A stretch of 64,000 nt of DNA from Balamuthia mandrillaris. Taxonomy: Eukaryota > Discosea > Longamoebia > Balamuthiidae. Position numbers and translations under genes: made by a program. Shown in pieces: positions 23,044 through 33,577 of this stretch. The stretch spans positions 1 to 64,000 of the forward strand of contig JAVKOQ010000276.1 of assembly GCA_031835245.1 (NCBI GenBank). Reading direction: 5' to 3'. Numbering within the stretch: the stretch's first letter is position 1; every line of letters begins with the position of its first letter. The notes beneath the pieces were generated by a model. The model was given only the letters and a program-made list of their open reading frames with translations. It was not told where the DNA came from and ran no database searches.

Positions 23044-24665
23044 CCTCATGTATTGCCAAAATAGTGAAAATAGATTCGACAGCACCAGCTCCACCTAAGA
23101 GGTGACCAATGCTCCCTTTGCAAGAGGATACAGCTACTTTGTCAATCCGATTTTCAGGAATAACTCTCTTCACAGCTTTTATCTCAATTTCGTCGCCTAT
23201 TACACCATAAAAAGCAACATTAAACAAAAAAGAAGACTTAAAGCCCATATGATTTCGAGTCAGGACTTTGAACAGGAGGCTTACCTAGAGGAGTAGATGT
23301 GGCATGTGCGTTCACATAGTCCACTTGTTCTGGAGAGAGACCAGAATGTCGTAGAGCCGTCATCATGGCCCTATAGGCACCATCTCCCTCCGGTGATGGA
23401 GCTGTTATGTGGTGTGCATCCCCGCTGAGGCCGTATCCTCCCACTTCAGCGTATATTCGTGCCCCTCTTGCTTTAGCGTGCTCGTATTCCTAATGTTTGA
23501 GCGAGGAGAGAATGTAAATAAGTAACCATGAGGCACGATTACTTCTAATATTTTGAGCCAAGTACCTCCAAAACGATAACACCTGCGCCTTCTCCCATGA
23601 CAAAACCATCGCGAGCCTTATCAAAGGGACGAGAGGCCTTTTCAGGGGTGTCGTTAAACTTGGAGGACAGCGCTTTCATCCTGCAGAAACCAGCCATTGA
23701 AAGAGGACTGATGCATGCCTCGGCTCCGCCAGCCAACATCACATCTGCATCGCCGTATTGGATGAGACGAGAGGCGTCTCCGATGGAGTGAGCACCTGTG
23801 GCACACGCTGTAGAGCAGGTGTGGTTTGGTCCTCGTAGTCCGTATTTGAGGCTGACCCTGCCGGCGCCCATGTTCAACAGAATTTTAGGGATAAAGTGGG
23901 GCGATACTCTTCTATATCCCTTTGTTTTATGTAACCTAAGGCGAGGGAAGAGAGACAGGAGAGACAGAGAGAGAGAGAGAGAGAACAAACAGGTGTTGAG
24001 AGAAAAAACAAACCTGAGAATGCAGGGTAAATGCTGTGTTGGTAAGTTCATCGAGACTGCCTAAACCGTTGCCTATTGCCACGCCCTACGATCATTACCG
24101 TCACAAGTGTAAGCCACACCGTTAAGAGGAATAGAGAAGAAGAGCTAGAAGAGAAAGTAAAGTGATGACAGCACTGCGAGAGAGAGAGAGGCCGGTACCG
24201 TTCTCTCTTTTTGTTCTTCAGTGGAAGGCTTCCACCCAGAGTCCTGCATGGCCTGCTCCGCGGCACAAAGGATGTACTGAAGGAAGGGCGGAGTGTTCTG
24301 AACGTCCTGTTGAGAGGTATTATAATACGGTCAAGTCACTCCAACACCGGGTACTGTACCCTCTCGTCGACCCACCGAGTCACGTCAAACTCACCCACGC
24401 TCTTTCCTGGTTCGTGGTATAAAAGTTATTCGAAGTAGTGAGAAGAAGAGAGAACGAGAAAAGCAGAGCAGAGAAACAAACCTTTCGGCACAAAGGCAGC
24501 GATTTTGGAGGGCAAAGCGGAGACATCAAATTCGGTGATGGCTCGGATGCCACACTCGCCGTTGAGCAGGCGAGGCCACACCAACGGCACCTCCACCCCC
24601 AACGGGCACACCACGCCAAGCCCAGTCACAACCACCCGCCGCTGCAGCGGCCGCAACGCCGACAT
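22789..24665 (-). CDS. 3-oxoacyl-[acyl-carrier-protein] synthase (FabF/KAS II type)
   Basis: Condensing enzyme that extends acyl-ACP with malonyl-ACP; eukaryotic single-domain forms act in mitochondrial or plastid type II fatty acid synthesis. ATG 24665 gives [20 protein letters not shown]. The catalytic Cys lies in [17 protein letters not shown], the first His in [15 protein letters not shown], and the Lys and second His in [19 protein letters not shown]. The C-terminus has [19 protein letters not shown]. About seven exons; one intron between VQYP and [20 protein letters not shown] is only about 44 bases. The N-terminal leader is short, so mitochondrial targeting is inferred from family rather than seen. 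The intron after LAIHE starts with a (CT)n tract. The upstream GTCGAC at 24709-24714 is 44 bases before the ATG. Confidence 0.92.
22996..23040 (-). repeat. (CT)n on the sense strand after a KAS donor site
   Basis: Appears as (GA)n on the plus strand; it starts a few bases downstream of the donor at about 23045. Confidence 0.85.
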
Positions 24666-24708
24666 CTCTTTTTCTTTTCGTTTTTTTCTTTCTTCGAGAG
24701 ATATTCGT

Positions 24709-24714
24709 GTCGAC
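24709..24714. promoter_or_regulatory. GTCGAC palindrome upstream of the KAS start
   Basis: GTCGAC embedded in ATATTCGTGTCGACATG, 44 bases upstream of the start at 24665. Recurrent motif in this window; function inferred. Confidence 0.4.
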
Positions 24715-24944
24715 ATGATTATTATTTTCATCCAAATTTCATCCAAAAATATTCATACTTTCGTTCGAATTTCCATTAATCAAACAACCCTCGAGCATTC
24801 AATGTTTTTTTTTCTTTTATTTTCCACTTTTCAATTTTTTTTTGGTTTGTCGAACGTTGAAAGAAAGGACTGTTGCTTTGGCTTTGCCCATCTCCTCTCC
24901 CTCTCTTTTTTGTGATTGACTCTCTCTTCTCTAAGACTTATAAA

Positions 24945-26165
24945 ATGGTACGCTATTCTTTTTGTGCGTTTTTTTTTTTTTTTTTGATGATTGCTGTTTG
25001 CCAAGTGGAGAGGTTTATAATGGTTTTTTTTTAAAAAAAAAATAGAAGGACGCACCAGCAAGAGTTTGCATCACAGGAGCGGCTGGCCAGATCGCCTACT
25101 CCCTCATCTTCATGATCGCCAAGGGAGAGATGTTGGGTCCCGACCAGCCGGTCATTCTTCACCTGTTGGACATTCCTCCCATGATGGAGGGCCTCAAGGG
25201 AGTGGTCATGGAGATTGAGGACTGCGCCCTGCCCCTGGTGCACGGCGTGGTGGCCACCAGCGACCCTGCCGAGGCCTTCAAGGAGGTCGACTATGCCATC
25301 CTCGTGGGAGCCATGCCCCGCAAGGAGGGCATGGAGAGGAAGGACCTCCTCAAGGCCAACTGTGGCATCTTCAAGGTGCAGGGCAAGGCCCTCAACGACT
25401 TTGCCAAGAAGAGCGTCAAAGTTTGTTCTCGCCCCTCCCCTCCGCTCCCCTCCTCTCCTCACCACTTTTCTAGTTTTGTTTATTTTTGATCCATCAAACT
25501 CACTCAACTCAAAAAACAATAAATACCATACGAAGGTGCTTGTGGTTGGTAACCCTGCCAATACCAACTGCCTGATCGCGGCCACCTCTGCTCCAGACCT
25601 GCCTCGCGAGGCCTTCTCCTGCCTGACCCGCCTGGACCACAACCGCGCCAAGGCTCAGATCGCCACGAAGCTCAGCGTCAACATCAGCCAAGTGCATAAC
25701 GTCATCATTTGGGGCAACCACTCCAAGACGCAGTACCCCGACGTGAACCACGGCTTTGTCACCGACCATCCCACTCCTGGCGACAAGACGCCCATCCGCG
25801 CCAGCGTGGCCGACGATGAGTACCTTCAGGGCACCTTCATCTCCACTGTGCAGGACAGAGGAGCGGCCGTGATCGCCGCCAGGAAGCTCTCCTCGGCAGC
25901 CTCTGCGGCCAAGGCCATCGTGGATCACATGCGGGACTGGGCCTTGGGCACTCCCGAAGGAGAGATCGTGTCCATGGGCGTCATCTCGGATGGCTCCTAC
26001 GACATCCCCGAAGGCTTGGTCTACTCTTTCCCTGTTACCTGCCAGCGAGGCTCCTACTCCATCGTCAAGGAGCTCGCCATCGATCCTTTCTCCCGTGAGA
26101 AGATGGAGCTCACCCTCAAGGAGTTGGTCGAAGAGAGGGATACTGCTCTTTCTTTCCTTGAATAA
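24945..26165 (+). CDS. MDH1: Malate dehydrogenase, cytosolic type
   Basis: Interconverts malate and oxaloacetate with NAD(H) in the cytosol. Exon 1 is only the ATG (24945-24947), followed directly by a gtacgc donor; exon 2 starts at 25046 with [20 protein letters not shown]. Exon 2 carries the Rossmann loop [31 protein letters not shown] and the mobile-loop [20 protein letters not shown] third exon from about 25537 has [15 protein letters not shown], the catalytic [14 protein letters not shown], the active-site His in [14 protein letters not shown] and [19 protein letters not shown]. No targeting peptide is present, and the sequence matches the cytosolic class. Codon use is GC-rich relative to the introns. 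Its stop is only 53 bases from the convergent GCN5 stop. Confidence 0.96.
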
Positions 26166-26218
26166 CTTCTTTCTTATTTGGATGTGATATTATAGCTCTC
26201 CTTCAAACACCTTTTTAG

Positions 26219-26706
26219 TTACAAGAGGGTCTTGCCCGTGCGCTTGGGCCTTAGTTCTGGATGATAAGCGTGAGCAGCAGAGTGACCCACCATCGAGGTG
26301 GTGGGCGGCGACAACTTCAGGAAGAGCTCATCCACGAATTGCTCGATGGTCTCTGCGCACTGATAATAGACGGTCTCCTTGCTGTTATAGGTCCTGCAGT
26401 TGTCGCACATGCGCTTGATGTCCGCCAGGAAGATCTCTTTCGTGATGTAGTACTGCCCAGAATCTAACCTGCTCTCGATGGTGCTTAGGTCTATCGGGTC
26501 CTTGATCACGTCGTAGTAGTCCGGCACCTCTTTGGCGCTTACCGGCTCCCGGAAGGGCCATGACATCTCGTGGTTCTTTGCCTCTTCTAGGACGTCCCTT
26601 AGCACTAAATGCAACGCCTCCATGTTCTCGTTCAGCACATCGTCTCTGTGCAAATTTTTCACGGGTTCCGTTTTTGAGTGAGTACGAAGAAAAGCGAAAG
26701 GAGAGC

Positions 26707-26745
<39 letters not shown>

Positions 26746-26814
26746 TGTACCCAGTGTTTGTCACGCGGAAAGTGGATTTGTCTGTCCAGCGAAAAAAAGG
26801 TTCAGAACGTTGCA

Positions 26815-26851
<37 letters not shown>

Positions 26852-28883
26852 CTATGCCAGGAATGGCAGAAAGGAGGATGCGTTGCGGATAGCCGCTCTT
26901 CTTCCAAATATCAAGGCCTTTATGTACAATATGAGAATTGGAGAGTTCTCGAATTTTGCTCAGCAGAATCTAGCAACCGAGAGAGAACGACATTAAACAA
27001 ATTTTAGTAAAAGTAGAACATAAAAGTGAGAATAGGATAGTACTTCGCGCTGTTTCTTTAGAATGTTGGGCATTTCAACATAATTCACACGTGGGTGAAT
27101 GACACATTCCATGGGAGTTCCACCATCATAATCTTTGATGAAGCCAACCCACCGCTTCTTATCCAGCGTCACTTCGCGCGTAAACCCTTGTTTCTTAAAA
27201 TAGCCCACCGCAAAGTTGTCTGCATAGGTCAAAAAGTGGTATATCTTTTGCGTCTTGGCGTATTCCTTGAGATGGTTCATAAGATGTGATCCATAACCCT
27301 TGTATTATAAACGATGTTAGAAAGATAAAAGACAAGAGAGGGAGGGAGATAGAGCAAGAGGAGAGAATTGTGTACCTTCACTTGCTCTTCCGCAGTGATG
27401 GCACAGAAAGCGATCTCCAAGAAACCTTGTTCGTAGAATGGACGGAAAGTAATACCTCCTATTACTTTATCTTGCTTCATGATCAAGATGGATCGATGCC
27501 GCCTGTAAAGTAACTTCATTAGGAAATTGAAAGCAGAGAGATATGCAACAAAGAAAGCTTTGTGTACCAATCGAAGACAAGACGTGCAATGTATTCTCTG
27601 GGCATTTTAGGGAGTTGAGTTGAGAAGATCTTCTTAAGACGCAACAACCAATGAATATGCTGCTTCTTTCCATCGTTCTTGATGACTCTAAAGTTTAGCA
27701 CGCCCGGCACTTCTGTGGGGCCAGTGGTAGCGCTGGTACTGCCAGAGGCCGTCTCAGGCCCCAACAGCTTGCCTTGTCCCTTTACGGTAGTTGGCATAGG
27801 AGTGGGCTCCACCTTAACCATAGCTACCGTGGAGGCCATGTACTCTTCCCCTTCATGCAAGAGGGGAGTGGCTCTGCCGGCAGAGGCAGAGGACGGCACT
27901 CGCTCCATTTCTAAGCTCGAAGACGGAGAAGCCATGTGAGGAGGAGGCAGCGTAGATGCGCGCGAAGGAGCCAGGCCTCTCTCGCTGCCTTCAGGGCCTT
28001 CAGTACGTGCTTTCTTACGTGGGTATTCTACAGGAGCGATGGCGGGTCGCTTTCCTGCCATCATCGCTGACGGTGGAAGAGAAAGAGGAGGTGGTGCAAC
28101 GGTTGTTCCGCCTGCAGTAGAGGCACCTGCTCCTGTTGTAGGCGATGGAGCTGAAGGTGGTTTGGCAAGAGCGCCCTGCGGGCGAGGCCGCATCAATTGG
28201 AATATAAATGATTGGTCGTTGAACAATTCCTTCGAAAGAGAGGAGAGCGGTAAGTGAATGAACACCAAAAAGCAAACGAGCCACAAGAACAGGTACCTTT
28301 TCCAATGCGCCAAGAAATGCTGCGACAGCGGATAGCGTATCTTTAAACTGCAAGCAGCGCTGCATTACAGAGTCTTTTCCAACCTGTGTTTTACAAAAAC
28401 AAAAAGATCAAAAGAACTTGTGTTAGAGAGCAATGTTCTTCTTCTCCATAGGTTGAAAAACAAATAGAAGGTACCTTCCAAATCAAACGGAAAAAGGTTT
28501 TACCAAAGATGTCAGTCAACTTGAATGTGCGGCCCTCTGGAGCCCCGCTGCCACGACAGTACCGCAACCACCTGAAATAGTCGCGTAGCAAACGACGTCA
28601 TCAAACCAATAAGGCAAAATGTGCAAGAGAAAGCAAGAGAAGTTACAAACTTTTGGTAGGAGGCAGAGTAGAGGTAACTCATGTTGGAGTTGGTACTGAA
28701 GAGGGAATCATAGGAGGAAGGGTTTGGTAGATCCAGCGCATTCAAGGAGTGAATGAGCAAACTAAATATTCTGGCCACCTTTGTGCGCTCCTGCTCACTG
28801 AACTGTGCATATTTGAACACCACAAAGTTCTTTAGCATCTATTAAATAGTTATAAGATGGTTACCACAATGATGAATTATATA

Positions 28884-28917
<34 letters not shown>

Positions 28918-29947
28918 AAAAAGGAGAGCTGAAGGAAATGAAAAGAAACCTGTGTGATAGTTGGCTTTTCAAAAGGAAGCGTGTCCTCGGTTGGCCTACT
29001 GTAACGCAGAGTCAGCGTAATCGATAGTGGAGGAAGGAGACAAAGAGAAGAACAAGGAGGGTAAATGGCATAAGCAAGAGCAGGGCCAAGCAGAGAACGA
29101 GAGAGCAGAGTAAGGAAAGCGGAAATACGAACGCATCGGCAGTGGGATGAGAAGAAGGGTGCATAGAGCCAGAGGGCAAGGACGGGGACGTGTGGTGATG
29201 CGGATGGGGCGGATGAGGTGGGTGGTGGGCCACAGCGTGGTGGTGATGTGCAGCACTACCGGCAGCCGCATGAGGGTGATGCTGAGGAGCATGTGGGTGC
29301 GGCGCACCCCCATGAGCGTGAGGGTGATGAGCAGCAGCAGCATGGTGAGCATGACCATGGTGAGCCGGCGCGCCGCCAGCAGCAGGCGGTGGGTAGTGGT
29401 GAGGGTGGGAGTGAGGATGGGGTGGGTGCTGTTGAGGGTGGTGCGGGTGATGGTGTGCAGCAGGGTGGTCTGCGGAGGAGGGGGAAGCAGCAGTTCGCGT
29501 GGGTTGGGGGCGAGGGTAATGGCTGGCCTCTGCGGCGCTGAGCGTTGGGGTGGGCGGGGAGGTGATGACCCCTGCGTGCGGCGAGACGGGACCCCCTGGA
29601 ATCAGGTTCGTCGGAATGACCCCTGACGGCATGTGGTGTTGTGGTGGCGGTGGGTGGGAAGAGGCACCAGAGGTGGTGGCTGGCTGGAAGGAATGAGGGG
29701 AGGGGTGAGGGACCGGGTGGGAGTGGTGGTGGGAGTGAGGGGGGTAGTGGTGCGGCGAGGGAGGGGCGTAGTGGGGGGAGGAAAGGTGGGGGGAGGAGGG
29801 AAGGGGGCTCATGGCTCCCAGCGTGGGGGACATGGTCGGGTGTTGCGGGTGGTGCGGATGAGGGGGACCCCCACCGCCCACGTTGGAGGTGGTTTCGATG
29901 GAGGAGAGGATGTTTGTGGGAGGAATGCCCTGCCCGCCTGGATTCAT
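26219..29947 (-). CDS. GCN5: GCN5/PCAF histone acetyltransferase with His/Pro-rich N-terminus
   Basis: Catalytic subunit of SAGA-type complexes that acetylates histone H3. Start ATG 29947. The first exon (to about 29132) encodes about 270 residues rich in His, Pro and Ser with no fold visible. Next is the second half of a PCAF_N homology region: [52 protein letters not shown] and the [20 protein letters not shown] segment. A Pro/Ala-rich linker leads to the GNAT domain: [40 protein letters not shown] (catalytic Glu), [18 protein letters not shown] and [22 protein letters not shown]-terminal bromodomain follows ([40 protein letters not shown]). (CT)n tracts follow several donors. Confidence 0.94.
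26709..26848 (-). repeat. Two (CT)n tracts, each just after a GCN5 donor site
   Basis: Plus-strand (GA)n at about 26709-26740 and 26819-26848. On the sense strand each follows a GT donor within about 12 bases. Confidence 0.85.
28887..28916 (-). repeat. (CT)n in a GCN5 intron
   Basis: Plus-strand (GA)n of about 14 units in the intron before the [12 protein letters not shown] exon. Confidence 0.85.
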
Positions 29948-30306
29948 TCCTTCGTTCAGCGTTTGTCGGCAAGTTGGAAAAGTTTTTTTTTTAAAAAAAA
30001 ATGGCAAGGAAAGGGTATGTGTGTGTGTGGGCGTGGGCGTGGCCCCCTTTTTTGAGACCGGTGCGCGCCCCTCGAAGGGTGTTCCTGCAAGTTGCTTTCT
30101 TTATTCTCTCTTCTGCTTTTTTTTTTATTTATTTGTGTGAGAAAGCAGAAAAAGTCCACAGGTTGTGCACAGTCTTCAATATTTTATGAGGCGTCGGTTC
30201 GAATCGAGGTATCTCCACCATTTTTTGTTCATTTATTTTTAACCAATCCGCCTCTTGCAACCTTTTGCGGAGACAACGTTCCGGGGAAGACCAGGCAAGG
30301 CAGGGC
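29948..30306. other. Divergent intergenic stretch
   Basis: Between GCN5 and the next plus-strand gene. It contains TGTCGGC at 29964-29970 and a T10A9 palindrome at 29983-30001. No gene is seen. Confidence 0.5.
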
Positions 30307-31186
30307 ATGGAAGAACAACAGAAACGAATGCTGCGTGTGGTGTTGCGATGTTTGCTCCACACTGGGCTGATGTCAGAGGACGCGCTGGTTGCTGAACTTT
30401 GTGCCGAGGGCATAGACCCACACGGATTGATCAGCGTTGCTACTGCAGAAGGGTCTATCTTCAGTCGTTAGGGCCTGCCCACTCAATCACGATCCCCAAC
30501 CACAACACCAAATGCTGTTAATCAATTGCTGCTCAAATCCACAGCCCTCCTGTGATGTAAGCATCTTGCACCGCCAGGGGATCAGCCCCAAGAGAAAAAG
30601 AGAGTACCATTCGGTGTGGGACTGCAACAAGGAAACCTTGCGGGAGTTAGGCAGAGGGGTGAAACTACCCAAGCCAATCTTGGAAAAAATACACTGGGTC
30701 AAACAATCCTTCCCTTACCATGGTGGGTATGACGAAGCCAGAGACTTGGCTGCAGCGTTTGTCTTGGGACCTGGTGAAGACGAGCGTACCCAAGCTGCAG
30801 TGATTCTCTCTTTTCGCAACTATTTGAGCAGGAGGAAGACAGCTTTCCCGATTGGTACCAGGGCGAAACTGAAGGTGGAGGCACAACGAAAGATGAAAGC
30901 AACATCAAACTCGGAAGACGAAGAAAAATACAATGATGAGAAGGAGAAGGAGAGGAAGAAAAGGAAGGAGGAGGAGGAGGAGGAGGAGGAAAAGAAGGGA
31001 AAGAAAATGGAAAAGGAAAAAGAGATAGAGTCTGTGAGCACGGTGATGCCACCTGTCCTACAAGGGGATGTGAAGACTGGTGATAGCCAGAAGGAGTTGA
31101 CAACGTTCAACAGCAATACCACTTCCACCTATGCAGTTCCCACGTTTATCAACAGACGACTTCAACCACCCCCGTATGCGGGTTGA
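30307..31186 (+). CDS. Unrecognised highly charged protein, probably two exons
   Basis: ATG 30307 starts MEEQQKRMLRVVLRCLLHTG, a helical segment continuing to LISVATAEG. A plausible donor near 30462 (gtctat) and an acceptor ending GATGTAAG near 30560 join in frame to GILHRQGISPKRKREYHSVW. The rest has KPILEKIHWVKQSFPYHGGY, RTQAAVILSFRNYLSRRKTA and a Lys/Glu run, and ends with TFINRRLQPPPYAG. The N-terminal 50 residues could be a small winged-helix-like fold, but this is only a guess. I recognise no family. Without the intron the frame would stop at 30470, so the splice choice is an inference. Confidence 0.6.
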
Positions 31187-31230
31187 GGCGTTGTTATTTC
31201 TTTTTATTTTTGCTTTGTTTTATTTTTTGT

Positions 31231-32576
31231 TTCATGAAGAAATACTTTCTCCTTCATTCTCTGGTTCTTCTTCTTCCGCTTGCTCCTCTTCCCCTTGCTC
31301 TTCCTCGTATTCCTCTTCTTCTGCCTTTCCGGAAGCAGCCCTCCGCGCCTGCTTTGTTCTCTGGGCCATCTTTTGACGGTAGAGCAGCTTCTTCTTCTGG
31401 CGGTTGGAGAGTATGGCCCCCTTGTTGTACTTCTTCAGCAGGTACTCCTCCCACTCCTTTTGGAGGTGCTTGTACACCAACAGAGCGGCGCGGGCGTCCT
31501 CATCGGGAGAGTGCTCGCTGCCTTGGATGGTAACTCCTAACAACGTTTCGGCGAGGTACTTCAGAGAGCGAGGCTTGCCTTTGCCTCTTTGCAAGGGCCG
31601 ATACTTGGCTGTGTCTCGGGTCATGTGAAATGGATGGTCCAGTAGTAAAGCCTACATTTTTGTTTGTTAGCGATGGAGAGAGAACGGGAGGAGGAGAGGA
31701 GAGAGACTTTAAAATCGTTTTCCAAGCTGTGGCCCACGACTATCCTGTCCTTGAGCATCTTTGCCACCTCCTTTTGAACAACTTTGAAAGGAACAGCCTT
31801 GGCTGTTCAGGAGCAGAAGAAAAAGGATGAAAGAAGGTGAGAACTGAATGCTCATAATTCAAAACAATAGAGTTGCTAACCCAAATCTTTCTTGCGAATG
31901 CCGCTCCACTTGGTGCGATAGTCCACCACTTTTTCCTGCGGCTTGACAAACTTGTCGTAGACGATGTTGCCGTGGGAGTTGACGATGCAGACCCTCCCCA
32001 ACATGCTCTCCTCTCCAGTGACACCGACGCCCACCATTTCACAGTCGAGTGCCAACACTTGTGTGATCCTTTTTTTTTTCCACATAAAATTCAATCCATT
32101 TAGAAGTGCGAGCGAAGGAGTGGAGAGAGAGAGAGTAACAAACTCTTTGCTTTCGCTTTTGACCTCCGAAAATAAATGAGGTAATGTTTTGTTGGCTTTG
32201 TCCTCTTTTGCTGTGGCATCAGGAGTATCGGTCGTGGTTCTTGCTGCTTTAGGCTTTTTGACAATTGTTTTCTGTTGAGGAACGTAGTTGGTAAGAGGTT
32301 GTTAAAAATATCACCCTCAACGGTTAAAATGCGTACAGAGAGTTGTTTCCAGTTGGAGGAGATCTCCACTCGTTTCCGTTTCCGTGAGTTCTCCACAGTG
32401 GCCACTGTTTTGTTCTCTTCCACTGCCACCATCTCCGTAGTCTGCTTTGATTTTGTAGTGTTGTTGTCTGTCTCCTTTCCCTTCTTCTTTTTATTGTTCA
32501 TCTTATTCTTCGGTCCGCCGACGGCGGAGGCTACTCCCTTTTTCTTCGTCGCCGCTACTTCTTTCCTTCTTTCCAT
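31231..32576 (-). CDS. REXO4: RNA exonuclease 4-like DEDDh 3'-5' exonuclease
   Basis: Predicted nuclear/nucleolar 3'-5' exoribonuclease of the Rex4 family involved in rRNA processing. ATG 32576 opens a Lys-rich N-terminus ([20 protein letters not shown]) that could act as a nucleolar signal. The exonuclease domain contains Exo [13 protein letters not shown], then [13 protein letters not shown], Exo [13 protein letters not shown] and Exo [21 protein letters not shown], together supplying the DEDDh residues. The C-terminus is basic ([13 protein letters not shown]), then a long Glu-rich tail ending EGESISS. About five exons. Shares a 133-bp divergent promoter with PEX4 that has two GTCGAC sites. 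Confidence 0.88.
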
Positions 32577-32709
32577 CTTCGCTTTTCTTTCTTTGTTTTT
32601 TTTTTAACCGTGTCGTCCCGTGATAGATGAGAATCTTTCGTGTCGACACACACGTATTTCCGTCGACACGAAGAAAAAAGCAAAGAAAGAAAAAGAAGAA
32701 GCCACGAAG
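32577..32709. promoter_or_regulatory. 133-bp divergent promoter with two GTCGACAC sites
   Basis: GTCGAC at 32642-32647 and 32662-32667, exactly 20 bases apart, placed centrally between two start codons. Confidence 0.5.
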
Positions 32710-33277
32710 ATGGCAGCAAGATTGATGAAGGAGTACCAGGCCTTGCAAAAGGAACCGGCCGAAGACATCGTGCTCTTTCCTTGCAACGAGTCCAACATAT
32801 TTCACTGGCGGGGCTTCATCACAGGCCCACCAGAGACGCCCTACGAAGGAGGCACCTTCGAGCTCGACATCAACGTGCCAGAGAATTATCCACTGCAACC
32901 TCCCACCATCCTCTTCCTCACCAAAGTCTTTCACCCTAACATACACTTCAAGACCGGAGAGATCTGCCTGGACTTGCTGAAGACTGCATGGTCTGCTGTA
33001 TATACCCTTCAATCCGTCTGCCGTTCCATCATAGCCCTTCTTGCTCATCCTGAACCTGACTCTCCTCTAAACTGTGATTGTGGTGTGTAATCCTTCTCTT
33101 CTGTTATTGTTCATCGCTCTCTCTTTTCTCTCTTGCAACAACAACACAAAGCTCACCATCTGCTTTTTTGCAGGCAACCTGCTACGAATAGGAGATGTGA
33201 GAGGGTACAACAGCTTGGCTCGCATGTACACCCTTCTCTACGCTTCCCCAACCTCTTCCTCCTCTTCCTCTTCGTAG
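32710..33277 (+). CDS. PEX4: Peroxisomal ubiquitin-conjugating enzyme PEX4
   Basis: E2 enzyme that monoubiquitinates the import receptor PEX5 at the peroxisomal membrane so it can be recycled. ATG 32710 gives MAARLMKEYQALQKEPAEDI. UBC-fold features: ITGPPETPYEGGTFELDINV, PLQPPTILFLTKVFHPNIHF and active-site Cys in KTGEICLDLLKTAW. LQSVCRSIIALLAHPEPDSP and NLLRIGDVRGYNSLARMYT are characteristic of PEX4 and very close to plant PEX4. Two exons, with an intron from about 33084 to 33172. About 160 residues, normal for the family. PEX4 is missing from animals, so its presence fits a protist. Confidence 0.93.
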
Positions 33278-33329
33278 TGCCTCCTAAAATAAAACAAACT
33301 TTTGATAGAATACAAAGATACAAAGGAAG

Positions 33330-33330
<1 letters not shown>

Positions 33331-33377
<47 letters not shown>

Positions 33378-33400
33378 AAGGGAGAGAGAGAAGGAGAAAA
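33331..33400. repeat. (GA)n microsatellite between convergent genes
   Basis: Two GA tracts downstream of the PEX4 stop; no gene. Confidence 0.85.
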
Positions 33401-33577
33401 CAGCAAAGAAAGGAGAAGGGAGAAGAGAACGAGCGTGAAAGAACGCTTTGCATTAAAAAAATGGTTGTTGTTCGGGTGTGCATGTTGTATCAACAAAGTA
33501 GTTGCTCAATAGATAGGGGGTTTTTTTTGCAGTCTTCCTCCTCTTTCATAGTGATGGAGGGAGGACCACCGCTGCTA

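Noticed and set aside
29147-30055. Arg/Gly/Val-rich plus-strand reading frames
   Set aside because: Complement of the His/Pro-rich GCN5 exon.
30181-30225. tRNA-like GGTTCGAATC box followed by CCA
   Set aside because: No matching D-arm, anticodon arm or acceptor stem upstream; the T-stem does not pair.
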